Shown here: positions 15,393-24,299 of the stretch, one piece after another
How positions within the stretch are numbered: position 1 is the first letter of the stretch
How the letters are laid out: each line of letters starts with the position of its first letter
Source of the DNA: HKST-UBA178 sp965223815
Lineage (GTDB): Bacteria > Pseudomonadota > Gammaproteobacteria > Chromatiales > Chromatiaceae
Reading direction: 5' to 3'
Length of the DNA stretch: 64,000 nt
NCBI GenBank assembly: GCA_965223815.1
Contig: OZ245019.1
Location: forward strand, 2,480,001-2,544,000
Program-made: the position numbers and the translations under genes
Notes under the pieces: generated by a model
The model's input: only the letters and a program-made list of their open reading frames with translations
What the model was told of the DNA's origin: nothing
Database searches by the model: none

Positions 15393-17873
15393 ATGAATAT
15401 CCTAGTTATTGTTGTATTTATCGTCGCGACACTCTGGATAGTCGCCAACCTTCGGGCCCCCTATCCAGCTATTCCGCTATTGGTGACCCTTCTGTTGGCA
15501 GCAATTGCTCTGATTAGCGGGTTTTCTTTCACTTTATTGGTGGTGGCGGTGGTTGTGGCCACATCCCTGCTGCTGCTCGGATCTGCTGGTATTCGTCGAC
15601 GATTTATCAGCAAACCCCTGTTGCAGCAATTTCGCAGGGTACTACCTCCCATGTCGCAAACAGAGGCGGATGCACTCAATGCGGGGACCGTATGGTGGGA
15701 TGGGGAGCTGTTCAGAGGGCGACCGCGATGGCCCAGATTACTCGAGATACCCCGCCCCGCTCTCTCCCCCGAAGAGCAGGCTTTTCTGGACGGCCCGGTG
15801 GCGCAGCTGTGCGCCATGCTTGATGATTGGCAAATAACCCACCATGACCGGGATCTTCCCGAACCTGTCTGGAAGTTCATCCGCGAAAACGGCTTCTTCG
15901 GCATGATCATTCCCAAACGCTTCGGCGGACTGGGTTTTTCCGCACTGGCCCACTCAGCCGTGATCGTAAAACTCGCGAGCCGCAGTCTGGTCGCTGCGGT
16001 CACCGTTATGGTCCCCAACTCCCTCGGTCCCGGAAAGTTGCTGCTGCGCTACGGGACGGACAGCCAGAAGAGCCACTATCTGCCGCTCCTCGCAAGAGGT
16101 GATGAGATTCCCTGCTTCGCCCTCACCGGGCCGGAGGCCGGCAGCGATGCCGCTTCGCTATCTGATCGGGGCGTTGTCTGCTATCAACGGTTTCGCGGGC
16201 ATGAGACGCTCGGCATAAGACTCAATTGGGAGAAGCGCTATATCACCCTGGGCCCGGTGGCAACCTTGATCTGCCTGGCATTTGTCTTGGAGGATCCGGA
16301 GTGTCTACTCAGCGAAGAGAAGACTCCCGGCATCACCCTGGCGCTGATTCCCCGGGATACTCAAGGTGTGGAAATCGGCCGTCGACACGTGACCCTCGAT
16401 GTGCCGTTCCAGAACGGGCCTAACACCGGCCGGGATGTGTTCATTCCCATAGACTGGATCATTGGCGGGCAGGACGGCGCAGGAGAGGGCTGGCCGATGA
16501 TTGTGGAAAGCCTCGCTGAAGGCCGCGGTATTTCCCTGCCGGCCCTGGCAGTGGGTGCCGGCAAACTGGTATCGCGCTATACCGGTGCCTACGCCCGTAT
16601 ACGCAAGCAGTTTGGTATTCCTATTGGCCGCTTTGAGGGCGTCGAGGAGTCGCTGGCGCGTATAGCCGGGCTCACGTATCAGATGGATGCCGCCCGCCTG
16701 CTCACCTTGAGCGCGCTGGACGCGGGAGAGAACCCATCGGTGATCTCAGCCATCGTCAAGTATCACCTCACCGAGCGTTATCGGCAAATAGTAAACGATG
16801 CCATGGACATCCAGGGCGGCAGCGGCATCTGTTTAGGTCCCGGCAATCTACTAGGGAGGGCGTATCAGGCGGTTCCAATCAGTATCACCGTCGAGGGCGC
16901 CAATATACTCACCCGCAGCATGATCATCTTCGGGCAGGGAGCGATACGCTGCCACCCGTATATTCTCGGAGAGATGGCAGCGGCCAACTCTGAAGATGAA
17001 ACCTCGGCAATAGCGGCTTTCGACAAGAAGATATACAAACATTCTGCCTACATTTTAGGCAATATGGCCCAAAGCCTGCTGCTTGGAGTCACTCGCGGGT
17101 TGTTCACGCCCAGCCCGGCAAGCGGTGCCAGCAGAAGATACTTCAAGCAGCTGAATTGGATGTGCATTGCCTTCGCACTTTGCGCGGACGTCACCATGAT
17201 CACACTGGGTGGTTCGCTAAAGCGCAAGGAACGGCTCTCAGCCAGGTTGGGGGATGTATTGAGCGAACTGTACATCATGTCCGCAGTATTGAAGCACTTC
17301 AGCGATGAAGGAGAGCAGGAAGAAGATGTACCACTGCTGCGCTGGGCTTGCGACGATAGCCTGTATCGTATCCAGGAAGCACTACGCGCGCTTTTTCGCA
17401 ATTTGCCATCGCTTCCCCTCCGGGTGTTACTGCGGCTGCTGGTATTTCCCACTGGCTATCCCTACAACCAGCCTTGCGACACCCTCGGGCATCAAGCTGC
17501 TGCAGTATTGATTGCTAATTCCGCCACCAGAGAGCGTCTGACTCAGGGTATCCATATCAGTCGTGACCCCGAGGAAAAGGCGGGGCAGCTGGAACTCGCG
17601 CTGGAGCTGGCGGATGAGTCGGAGCGCATCCAGGGTATTCTCGATGGAGCGCAAAAAAGCGGCCTTGTTTCCGGCAACTCGCTGGAATCGTTGCTGGCGC
17701 AGTCAGTCGCCGGCGGGATAATAACGCACGAAGAGAGAGCGATTCTGAACTCGATGGAGCAGTTGCGCCGACGGATTATTGCCGTTGATGCTTTCGAGGA
17801 TTACGGTAAATCAGGATACCGAGGGTGCCCATCTTGGGCTGCTTTCAAGGAGGACCCGTCTAAACCCCGCTAG
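15393..17873 (+). CDS. fadE: acyl-CoA dehydrogenase, FadE type
   Basis: The 826-residue protein matches E. coli FadE in size and layout: two N-terminal membrane segments (residues 1-65), the acyl-CoA dehydrogenase core with A-L-T-G-P-E-A-G-S-D-A-A near residue 245, the catalytic-Glu stretch S-I-T-V-E-G-A-N-I-L-T-R near residue 500, and a long DUF1974-type C-terminus. It carries out the first step of beta-oxidation, oxidising acyl-CoA to trans-2-enoyl-CoA with FAD at the inner membrane. Its neighbours, an acyl-CoA ligase and a thioesterase, fit fatty acid activation and turnover. It is tightly coupled to the amidase gene upstream. Confidence 0.88.
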   Translation: MNILVIVVFIVATLWIVANLRAPYPAIPLLVTLLLAAIALISGFSFTLLVVAVVVATSLLLLGSAGIRRRFISKPLLQQFRRVLPPMSQTEADALNAGTVWWDGELFRGRPRWPRLLEIPRPALSPEEQAFLDGPVAQLCAMLDDWQITHHDRDLPEPVWKFIRENGFFGMIIPKRFGGLGFSALAHSAVIVKLASRSLVAAVTVMVPNSLGPGKLLLRYGTDSQKSHYLPLLARGDEIPCFALTGPEAGSDAASLSDRGVVCYQRFRGHETLGIRLNWEKRYITLGPVATLICLAFVLEDPECLLSEEKTPGITLALIPRDTQGVEIGRRHVTLDVPFQNGPNTGRDVFIPIDWIIGGQDGAGEGWPMIVESLAEGRGISLPALAVGAGKLVSRYTGAYARIRKQFGIPIGRFEGVEESLARIAGLTYQMDAARLLTLSALDAGENPSVISAIVKYHLTERYRQIVNDAMDIQGGSGICLGPGNLLGRAYQAVPISITVEGANILTRSMIIFGQGAIRCHPYILGEMAAANSEDETSAIAAFDKKIYKHSAYILGNMAQSLLLGVTRGLFTPSPASGASRRYFKQLNWMCIAFALCADVTMITLGGSLKRKERLSARLGDVLSELYIMSAVLKHFSDEGEQEEDVPLLRWACDDSLYRIQEALRALFRNLPSLPLRVLLRLLVFPTGYPYNQPCDTLGHQAAAVLIANSATRERLTQGIHISRDPEEKAGQLELALELADESERIQGILDGAQKSGLVSGNSLESLLAQSVAGGIITHEERAILNSMEQLRRRIIAVDAFEDYGKSGYRGCPSWAAFKEDPSKPR

Positions 17874-17958
17874 TCGATCAGGTTCGTATGGTGTATATCT
17901 CTATTTCAGGAGGGCCGTTACACTTACCAACTACCAGGCCGCCGCCAGTATATTCAAA

Positions 17959-19755
17959 ATGAAATCTACAGATACTATCTCGCTCACAGACAGTCGTACC
18001 CTATCCGGCGCCTTCCACGCCAGAGTTAATAGATCCCCGGAAGAACTGGCCTACATTCAGTTCGATGAGCCCTCCGGCACTTGGTGCCGATATAGCTGGC
18101 GTCAAACGGCGGACGAGGTAAGCCGCTGGCAGCAGGCGATGCTAGCAGCGGGGCTCCAAGTTGGAGACCGGGTGGCCATCATGCTGAGAAACTGCCGTGA
18201 ATGGTTGATTTTTGATCAGGCCGCCCAGGGCCTCGGCCTGATCACCGTACCGATATACACCAATGACCGGCCCGATAACATCGGCTACATACTTCGGGAC
18301 GCGGGGGTAAAACTCTTCTTGATCGAAACCGAGAATCAGTGGTTGGGTTTACAGGAGATCTCCGATCAACTGGCCGATGTGTCGATAGTGACCATGAATC
18401 CTGTAACGGCCTCGACATCGGAGCTCGACGTGACGACGGTGGCTGATTGGTTGCCGGAATCCGTTGGTGATCTGCACAACTGGGATGGGGACCCGGACAA
18501 CCTAGCCACCATCGTTTATACCTCCGGGACCACCGGCCGTCCCAAAGGGGTGATGCTCAGTCATCGCAATATCCTCTGTAATGCCGCAGCCTGCCTGAAG
18601 GCGATCGATATCTATCCAGATGATTTGATGCTCTCGTTTCTTCCGCTCTCCCACATGCTGGAACGCACGTTGAGCGGCTATCTTCCCATGCTGGCCGGCT
18701 CCAAGGTTGCCTTCGCCCGATCAGTACCACAACTCGGGGAAGACCTGATAGAGGTGAAACCTACCATCCTGATTGCGGTGCCACGGATTTTCGAAAGAGT
18801 GTACGCAAAGATTCAGGAAAAACTCACGAAGGATGCACCGACGGTTCAGAAGCTTTTCAATAAGACCGTGGAGATCGGTTGGGAGCGGTTCGAATATCTC
18901 CAGAAGCGACGGGGTTGGTTTCCCGGCCTGTTACTCTGGCCCCTACTCAATCGCCTGGTGGCGAGCAAGGTGCAGGCAAAACTGGGTGGACGAATTCGAT
19001 TTGCCGTCAGCGGCGGGGCTGCCCTGACGCCTGAGATTGCCAAACTCTTTATCGGTTTGGGTGTCAATATCCAACAAGGCTACGGACTAACCGAGACCTC
19101 ACCGGTAATTGCCGCAAATCGAATCGAAGACAACATACCTGCCAGCGTGGGCATCCCCGTCGAGGGAATTGAGATAAAGATCGGCGAATCAGATGAGCTG
19201 TTGACCCGCGGTCCCTGCGTCATGCTGGGATATTGGAACAATCCTCAGGCAACCGGGGAAGTAATCGATGCTGATGGCTGGTTCCACACCGGGGACCGCG
19301 CCAAATTGGAACAGAGGCATCTGTATCTGACAGGCAGACTCAAGGAAATCATCGTGCTGGCCAATGGCGAAAAGATTCCACCTGGGGATATGGAGATGGC
19401 TATCGCCCTTGATGAACTGTTCGACCAGGTCCTGGTAATTGGCGAGGGCAAGCCTTACCTTTCGGCTCTGGTAGTGCTCAACGCCGATAAGCAGGATGAT
19501 CTGGCCCGGGACTTGGGACTGGATCCTCAGAGCGAGGACTTTACCCGGAGCGAAGAGTTGGAGCGAATTCTACTGGAGTCCGTCAGGAAAAATCTCCACA
19601 CATTCCCCGGCTACGCCAAGATCCAGGCTGTGGGAGTGTCAGCGGAAAGTTGGGATATCGAAAATGGACTGCTCACACCGACACTGAAACTAAAGCGGTC
19701 CAAGATTATCGAGAGGAACCAAAACCTGGTGAAGTCGCTTTATAGAGGACACTGA
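17959..19755 (+). CDS. long-chain fatty acid-CoA ligase (AMP-binding)
   Basis: This 598-residue adenylate-forming enzyme has the P-loop-like Y-T-S-G-T-T-G-R-P-K-G-V near residue 190-200, Y-G-L-T-E-T-S-P near 375, G-W-F-H-T-G-D near 440 and L-T-G-R-L-K-E-I-I-V near 455. Its length and pattern fit the FAA1/FadD15 subgroup of long-chain acyl-CoA synthetases. It activates a free fatty acid with ATP and CoA. The start is uncertain: ATG 17959 is chosen because the domain begins soon after it, though no clear ribosome site precedes it. An in-frame ATG at 17779 would overlap the FadE-like gene. It is co-oriented with FadE and the YciA gene. Confidence 0.88.
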   Translation: MKSTDTISLTDSRTLSGAFHARVNRSPEELAYIQFDEPSGTWCRYSWRQTADEVSRWQQAMLAAGLQVGDRVAIMLRNCREWLIFDQAAQGLGLITVPIYTNDRPDNIGYILRDAGVKLFLIETENQWLGLQEISDQLADVSIVTMNPVTASTSELDVTTVADWLPESVGDLHNWDGDPDNLATIVYTSGTTGRPKGVMLSHRNILCNAAACLKAIDIYPDDLMLSFLPLSHMLERTLSGYLPMLAGSKVAFARSVPQLGEDLIEVKPTILIAVPRIFERVYAKIQEKLTKDAPTVQKLFNKTVEIGWERFEYLQKRRGWFPGLLLWPLLNRLVASKVQAKLGGRIRFAVSGGAALTPEIAKLFIGLGVNIQQGYGLTETSPVIAANRIEDNIPASVGIPVEGIEIKIGESDELLTRGPCVMLGYWNNPQATGEVIDADGWFHTGDRAKLEQRHLYLTGRLKEIIVLANGEKIPPGDMEMAIALDELFDQVLVIGEGKPYLSALVVLNADKQDDLARDLGLDPQSEDFTRSEELERILLESVRKNLHTFPGYAKIQAVGVSAESWDIENGLLTPTLKLKRSKIIERNQNLVKSLYRGH

Positions 19756-19802
19756 AGGAATTCACGGCCGCTTCCAGAACCACAGCAACAGGACCAGTTG
19801 TC

Positions 19803-20195
19803 ATGCCTGCAATACCCCCTGAAGAAGGGCAGCTAACTGTACGTGTACTTGCAATGCCGGCGGACACCAATCCGTCAGGGGATATTTTCGGGGGCTGGTT
19901 GATGTCCCAGGTGGATATCGCCGGCAGTATTCTCGCAGTACAGGTGGCTGGAGGACGTGTCGCCACCGTGGCCGTACACGAATTCCGCTTTATTCGCCCA
20001 GTTATGGTAGGCGACCTGGTGAGTTGTTACGCAGACCTGGAGAGAGAGGGATCCACTTCGGTTCGAATAAAGGTTGAGGTTTTCAGCGAACGGGATCGCG
20101 ATCCTGACTCCGTGGCCATGGTGGCAACCTCTTCCATTACCTACGTGGCGGTGGATGAGAATGCCCGCCCCAGGTCCTTGAGGGGCGAGCGCTGA
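19803..20195 (+). CDS. acyl-CoA thioesterase, YciA family
   Basis: The 130-residue hotdog protein carries the YciA signature N-P-S-G-D-I-F-G-G-W-L-M-S-Q-V-D near residues 22-37, including the catalytic Asp of this family (E. coli form: N-A-N-G-D-I-F-G-G-W). It hydrolyses acyl-CoAs to free acid and CoA in the cytosol. It closes the plus-strand lipid set, 47 bp after the ligase gene, and converges with the quinone oxidoreductase gene 23 bp away. Confidence 0.85.
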   Translation: MPAIPPEEGQLTVRVLAMPADTNPSGDIFGGWLMSQVDIAGSILAVQVAGGRVATVAVHEFRFIRPVMVGDLVSCYADLEREGSTSVRIKVEVFSERDRDPDSVAMVATSSITYVAVDENARPRSLRGER

Positions 20196-20218
20196 CGATC
20201 TCCAGCAGGGGTTTGCCG

Positions 20219-21193
20219 TCAGGGTATGAGCACTGTTGAGCCGGTAGTTTTCCGAGCTTCGAGATCCCGATGGGCCTGTGGGGTATCTCGCAGCGGATAT
20301 TCCTGACCAATCAGTATCCTTACCTGGCCTGACTCCACCACGGACATTAAGTCGCTGGCGACAGTATCCAGTAATGGCCGATTACGAATGTAGGTCGCCA
20401 ACGTGGGACGCTGCACGTAGAGAGAGCCCTTCTGTGCAAGCAGGCCCAGATTGAAGTCGGTGACTGCGCCTGAGGCATTGCCATAACTCACCAGGGTACC
20501 TGTCGGGCGCAGGGAATCCAGTGAGGCCTCGAGCGTAGAACGACCCACTGAGTCATAGGAGACCGCGACCCCCGCTCCTCCGGTGATCGCTTTCACCCGA
20601 GCAGCTATGTTTTCTGATTTGTAGTCGATAATATGGTCGCAACCGCAGGCCTCGGCCAACTCCGCCTTCTGCCTGGAGCCCACACATCCTATTACCTCGG
20701 CCCCTAAGTGTTTTGCCCATTGACAGAGTATGGATCCGACCCCGCCAGCCGCCGCCATGACCAGAATAGAGTCTCCGGGACGCACTGCATAAGAATCCTT
20801 GAGAAGATATCGGGCCGTCATGCCCTGCAACATCATCCCCGCCGCCGTTCTTTCGTCGATGCGCTGCGGCAAGCGGACCAACTTTTCCGCGTCGATGATC
20901 CTGCAATCGGTATAGGCCCCTGGGGCCATCGCATAGGCTACCCGATCACCCTTGGAAAATAGGCTCACGTCAGACCCGACTGCCTCGATAACGCCGGCAC
21001 CCTCCATACCAAGAGTCTGGGGAAAACCATCGACGGGATAGAGGCCGGTGCGTTGATAAACATCGATGAAGTTAAGGCCCACCGCAGTCTGCCTCAAAAG
21101 CACCTGCCCCTGGCCTGGCATACCGGGTTCCGTAGTTTCCCACTTCAACACCTCGGGACCGCCAGTTTGGTGAATACGAACAGCGTTGCTCAT
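20219..21193 (-). CDS. NADPH:quinone oxidoreductase (zinc-less MDR family, QorA-like)
   Basis: The 324-residue medium-chain reductase begins at ATG 21193, with GGGAG upstream. It has the QOR signatures N-F-I-D-V-Y-Q-R-T-G-L-Y near residues 44-55, G-M-E-G-A-G-V-I near 67, the nucleotide-binding A-A-A-G-G-V-G near 147 and a G-Q-T-V-like C-terminus (K-T-T-G-S-T-V-L-I-P). No Cys-rich structural zinc lobe is present. Family members reduce quinones with NADPH. It is a single gene converging on the thioesterase gene. Confidence 0.87.
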   Translation of the reverse strand: MSNAVRIHQTGGPEVLKWETTEPGMPGQGQVLLRQTAVGLNFIDVYQRTGLYPVDGFPQTLGMEGAGVIEAVGSDVSLFSKGDRVAYAMAPGAYTDCRIIDAEKLVRLPQRIDERTAAGMMLQGMTARYLLKDSYAVRPGDSILVMAAAGGVGSILCQWAKHLGAEVIGCVGSRQKAELAEACGCDHIIDYKSENIAARVKAITGGAGVAVSYDSVGRSTLEASLDSLRPTGTLVSYGNASGAVTDFNLGLLAQKGSLYVQRPTLATYIRNRPLLDTVASDLMSVVESGQVRILIGQEYPLRDTPQAHRDLEARKTTGSTVLIP

Positions 21194-21313
21194 GGGTCTC
21201 TCTCCCAAGTCTGTTGTCGAAATCAGGATTTACCGGTGGAACTGCCGGCGCTCCGGTAGGAGGCAGATTAGCACAGATTCTTCTAAGCGATCGGACCCGA
21301 ATAAGCGTTCCTG

Positions 21314-22093
21314 TCACCTACTTGCACGGGTGAAGAGCGTAAAGAAGTTGTTCGTGCTAATTTCCGCAACCCGTTCGCTATCCAGTTGTCGAAGTTGTGC
21401 AATGCACTCCGCCACTCTGGCCACATACTGGGGTACATTGGGTTTGCCCCTATAAGGTACTGGCGCGAGGTAGGGAGAATCCGTTTCTATCAATAAACGC
21501 TCCTGGGGAACCTTACGGGCCACCTCCTTGAGTTCCACCGCGCTTTTAAAAGTGACGATGCCCGAGAACGATATATAAAAGCCCATATCCAGAGCCTGTT
21601 TCGCCATTTCCCAATCTTCTGTAAAGCAGTGCATCACCCCCCCGGCATCCCTGGCTTGCTCGGAGCGCATGATAGCGATGGTATCTTCCTTGGCTGCCCG
21701 GGTATGGATTATCAGCGGTCTATTACATGCCCGGGCGGCCTGAATATGCCGGCGAAAACGCTCTCTTTGCCAATCGAGGTCGCCGTTACTTCGGAAGTAG
21801 TCTAGTCCGGTTTCGCCGATAGCTACGTTTTTCGGGTGCGCGGCTAACGCCTCCAGTTCCCCAGGTTCCGGGTCTCGCCGCTCTCCATCATTGGGATGTA
21901 CTCCCACAGAGGTCGAGATGAAATCATAGGGCTCTACCAGGCGGAGCATGGCAGGATAGGATTCCAGGTCGATGGACACACAGAGAAGATGGCCTATACC
22001 CGCCTCGGCTATGGTTACCATGAGTTTGCCGAAACTACCGTCGTATGGGGCAAGATCCAGGCGGTCCAGATGACAATGAGAATCTACCAGCAT
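21314..22093 (-). CDS. TatD family metal-dependent hydrolase (YcfH-like)
   Basis: The 259-residue TIM-barrel amidohydrolase-type protein begins M-L-V-D-S-H-C-H-L-D, where the first two His bind metal. It continues with G-E-T-G-L-D-Y near residue 90, I-I-H-T-R near 125, M-H-C-F near 153 and E-T-D-S-P near 205. TatD proteins are metal-dependent nucleases or deacylases. In E. coli the orthologue ycfH follows holB; here it follows holB-pilZ but is separated from them by a clear terminator. ATG 22093 has GGAG at the right distance; the longer in-frame start at 22135 is rejected. Confidence 0.9.
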   Translation of the reverse strand: MLVDSHCHLDRLDLAPYDGSFGKLMVTIAEAGIGHLLCVSIDLESYPAMLRLVEPYDFISTSVGVHPNDGERRDPEPGELEALAAHPKNVAIGETGLDYFRSNGDLDWQRERFRRHIQAARACNRPLIIHTRAAKEDTIAIMRSEQARDAGGVMHCFTEDWEMAKQALDMGFYISFSGIVTFKSAVELKEVARKVPQERLLIETDSPYLAPVPYRGKPNVPQYVARVAECIAQLRQLDSERVAEISTNNFFTLFTRASR

Positions 22094-22203
22094 AGCGCTC
22101 CAGGCAAGTGTACTTGTACGTGCAGGGGGTATCATAGCGGGATTGGGTGCCTGGTTGTATTGTCTGGCGAAAGAGGATGGGCTGGGAGCGTTGTAACCTC
22201 ATG

Positions 22204-22227
22204 AAAAAACCCCGCATGGCGGGGTTT
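22204..22227 (-). terminator. rho-independent terminator after pilZ
   Basis: Arms 22207-22215 and 22219-22227 (AAACCCCGC / GCGGGGTTT) form a 9-bp stem with a 3-nt loop. On the minus strand the stem runs into six consecutive T (22204-22209). It ends the holB-pilZ transcript before tatD. The plus strand also has a T-rich exit, but no plus-strand gene ends here. Confidence 0.85.
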
Positions 22228-22276
22228 CTTTGTCACATTTCTCCGTTAATGAACGGGAGGAGGTCTGTCGATCGCC

Positions 22277-22633
22277 CTACATCGTGTGTGTCGGACGCTC
22301 CGCTTTTAGCGCCCCCGCCAGATAGGTTTCGATCTTGTTTCTTGCCATCCCGTCGTCCTGCTCGCTGAATTGAACGCCAATACCGGTGGCGCGGTTTCCC
22401 TCGGCACCCATTGGGGTGATCCAGATTATTTTACCAGCCACGGGTATGCGCTCCGACTCATCCATGAGTGTGAGCAGCATGAATACCTCGTCTCCCAGCT
22501 GGTAGCGCTTGTTAGTGGGGATAAATAACCCACCATTTTTCACGAACTGCATATAAGCGGCATACAATGCGTTGGTATCCTTGATTGTCAGCGAAAGTAT
22601 GCCTTGCCTGGTCGGGGGTATGCTGGAAGCCAT
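22277..22633 (-). CDS. PilZ domain protein
   Basis: The 118-residue protein resembles the type IV pilus PilZ found next to holB/tmk in Pseudomonas and relatives: L-S-L-T-I-K-D, then Y-M-Q-F-V-K-N-G-G-L-F-I-P-T-N, then L-G-D-E-V-F-M-L-L-T-L near residue 50, and G-I-G-V-Q-F near 88. The c-di-GMP-binding R-x3-R motif of canonical PilZ domains is not evident, as is normal for the pilus-assembly subgroup. The start ATG 22633 has GAGGAG upstream and is 10 bp after holB, so the genes are co-transcribed. Confidence 0.85.
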   Translation of the reverse strand: MASSIPPTRQGILSLTIKDTNALYAAYMQFVKNGGLFIPTNKRYQLGDEVFMLLTLMDESERIPVAGKIIWITPMGAEGNRATGIGVQFSEQDDGMARNKIETYLAGALKAERPTHTM

Positions 22634-22642
22634 CGATTCTCC

Positions 22643-23650
22643 TCACCTTTGGAAGCCACCGCCGTCCGAGAGAAACAGCAGCAAATCCTCCATCACCATC
22701 TGTTGATTAAGCTGCGCACCAGCGCTTCGAGATGCCTCAAGGGCTTGGTCCAGGAGCCTAAACATTTGCTTGGATTCTATTTCATTGGCTAGCAGTTGCA
22801 ACTGGTTACGCTGGTCCGAATTCTGCAAATGCCCACCATCTGGGTCCGCCTGCAGTCTGATGATATCGATCAGCCAGCTGATACACCACTCTACCACCTG
22901 GACAGTATCCAACTTGCTCCACTCCGCAGCGACTGCGACCGGATCCTGACTGCCTCTCATAATAGCGGCAAATTCTTCGAATAACTTAATTCGTAGCGCC
23001 AAGGTCTCGGTTGGGTGGATTTTTAGCGCCGAAAGTGGCGCACCCGATGCCAGATCAAGCAATAGGTTGGGTTGGGGAGCATCGGGCAACTGAGACTGGA
23101 GCCAACTCAACCCACTCTCACGGTCAGGGGCAGCCAATCTGATCTGTTGGCAGCGACTCCGTATAGTGGCGGGAAGTCTCCCGGGTGTAGCGCTTATGAG
23201 TATCATCAAGGTCCAATCCGCTGGTTCTTCCAGGGTCTTCAGCAGACTGTTGGCGGCAGCGGTGTTCATCGCATCCGCAGGTTCTATGATGGAAACTTTG
23301 AACCCCCCCGCCTGGGCAGTCAAAGCCCCGCTACTGGTAAATTCCCGAATGGCATCAATCTTGATGAACTTACCCTTCTCTTCTGGTTCTATGGTGCGGT
23401 AGTCCGGGTGGGAACCGGCATCGAAAAGATGACATCCCCGGCATTGATTGCAGGGCATACCGTACTCATCGGATTCATTGCACAGCATCGACTTGGCCAG
23501 CAACTCAGCAAAACGCCGCTTGCCTACTCCACTGGTACCTGTCAACAACAGGGCATGTGGCAAGCGTCCCATTTCTCGAGCCGCCACCACCCGCTCCCAA
23601 TCGGCGCTTTGCCAGGGCAACAAATCAGATTGGGGAGTTGCGGCGTGCAT
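22643..23650 (-). CDS. holB: DNA polymerase III delta' subunit
   Basis: The 335-residue AAA+ clamp-loader subunit has H-A-L-L-L-T-G-T-S-G-V-G-K-R-R (a P-loop-like G-x-x-G-x-G-K) near residues 32-46, and the zinc-binding Cys set C-N-E-S ... C-N-Q-C-R-G-C-H near 60-75. It also has L-L-K-T-L-E-E-P near 135 and the S-R-C-Q sensor region near 160. The delta' subunit helps load the beta clamp. ATG 23650 is used, 7 bp after the tmk stop; an upstream TTG at 23677 would overlap tmk. The position between tmk and pilZ is the standard gammaproteobacterial order. Confidence 0.92.
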   Translation of the reverse strand: MHAATPQSDLLPWQSADWERVVAAREMGRLPHALLLTGTSGVGKRRFAELLAKSMLCNESDEYGMPCNQCRGCHLFDAGSHPDYRTIEPEEKGKFIKIDAIREFTSSGALTAQAGGFKVSIIEPADAMNTAAANSLLKTLEEPADWTLMILISATPGRLPATIRSRCQQIRLAAPDRESGLSWLQSQLPDAPQPNLLLDLASGAPLSALKIHPTETLALRIKLFEEFAAIMRGSQDPVAVAAEWSKLDTVQVVEWCISWLIDIIRLQADPDGGHLQNSDQRNQLQLLANEIESKQMFRLLDQALEASRSAGAQLNQQMVMEDLLLFLSDGGGFQR

Positions 23651-23657
23651 CTCTTTA

Positions 23658-24284
23658 CTAATCGATGAAGGTTTCAAGAATCTGAGCTATGTCCTGCTCG
23701 ACGTCGGCGGGCACCTGTGTTGCATTTACTACTTTCATTCTGCTGGGTTCCGCTGCAGCAATCATGAGATAGGTATTTCTGACTCGTTCGAAAAAAGCCG
23801 TGGTCTCTACTTCGAAGCGGTCTGGATCCGAGCGGCGGCCCGCTCGTCCTAATCCAATTTCCACAGGAATATCCAAGAGCAGCGTCAAATCAGGCTGGAA
23901 ATCATCCATCAACCAGCGGTGCAATTGCCTGATACGGTCTTGCGGTATGCCTCTTCCTCCGCCCTGATAAGCGTAGGAAGCGTCGACGAATCGGTCGCAC
24001 AATACCCAGTCTCCACGGTTTAGTGCCGGCTTGATCACTTGGCTCATATGCTCCGCACGGGCGGCAAACATGAGCAATAGTTCACTTTCTCCGCTAATGC
24101 CACCATCGCGATGTTTGAGAAGTAGTTCCCTGACCTCTTCACCCAGCTCAGTCCCCCCAGGTTCGCGGGATTGAACAACGTTGATCCCGGCAGACCTCAG
24201 TAGCCGCAGAACAGTGACCAAACTGGTGCTCTTACCCGCGCCTTCCACGCCTTCCAGAGTAATGAGTTTTCCTCTATTGCCCAT
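23658..24284 (-). CDS. tmk: thymidylate kinase
   Basis: The 208-residue kinase has the P-loop L-E-G-V-E-G-A-G-K-S-T at residues 10-19, R-E-P-G-G-T near 40, the D-R-F-V-D-A-S-Y-A-Y-Q-G-G-G-R-G lid/substrate region near 95-110 and L-L-L-D-I-P near 135. It phosphorylates dTMP to dTDP. It lies 15 bp past the mltG start region and 7 bp before holB in the conserved pabC-mltG-tmk-holB string. Confidence 0.95.
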   Translation of the reverse strand: MGNRGKLITLEGVEGAGKSTSLVTVLRLLRSAGINVVQSREPGGTELGEEVRELLLKHRDGGISGESELLLMFAARAEHMSQVIKPALNRGDWVLCDRFVDASYAYQGGGRGIPQDRIRQLHRWLMDDFQPDLTLLLDIPVEIGLGRAGRRSDPDRFEVETTAFFERVRNTYLMIAAAEPSRMKVVNATQVPADVEQDIAQILETFID

Positions 24285-24299
24285 ACGTTCACGACACCG

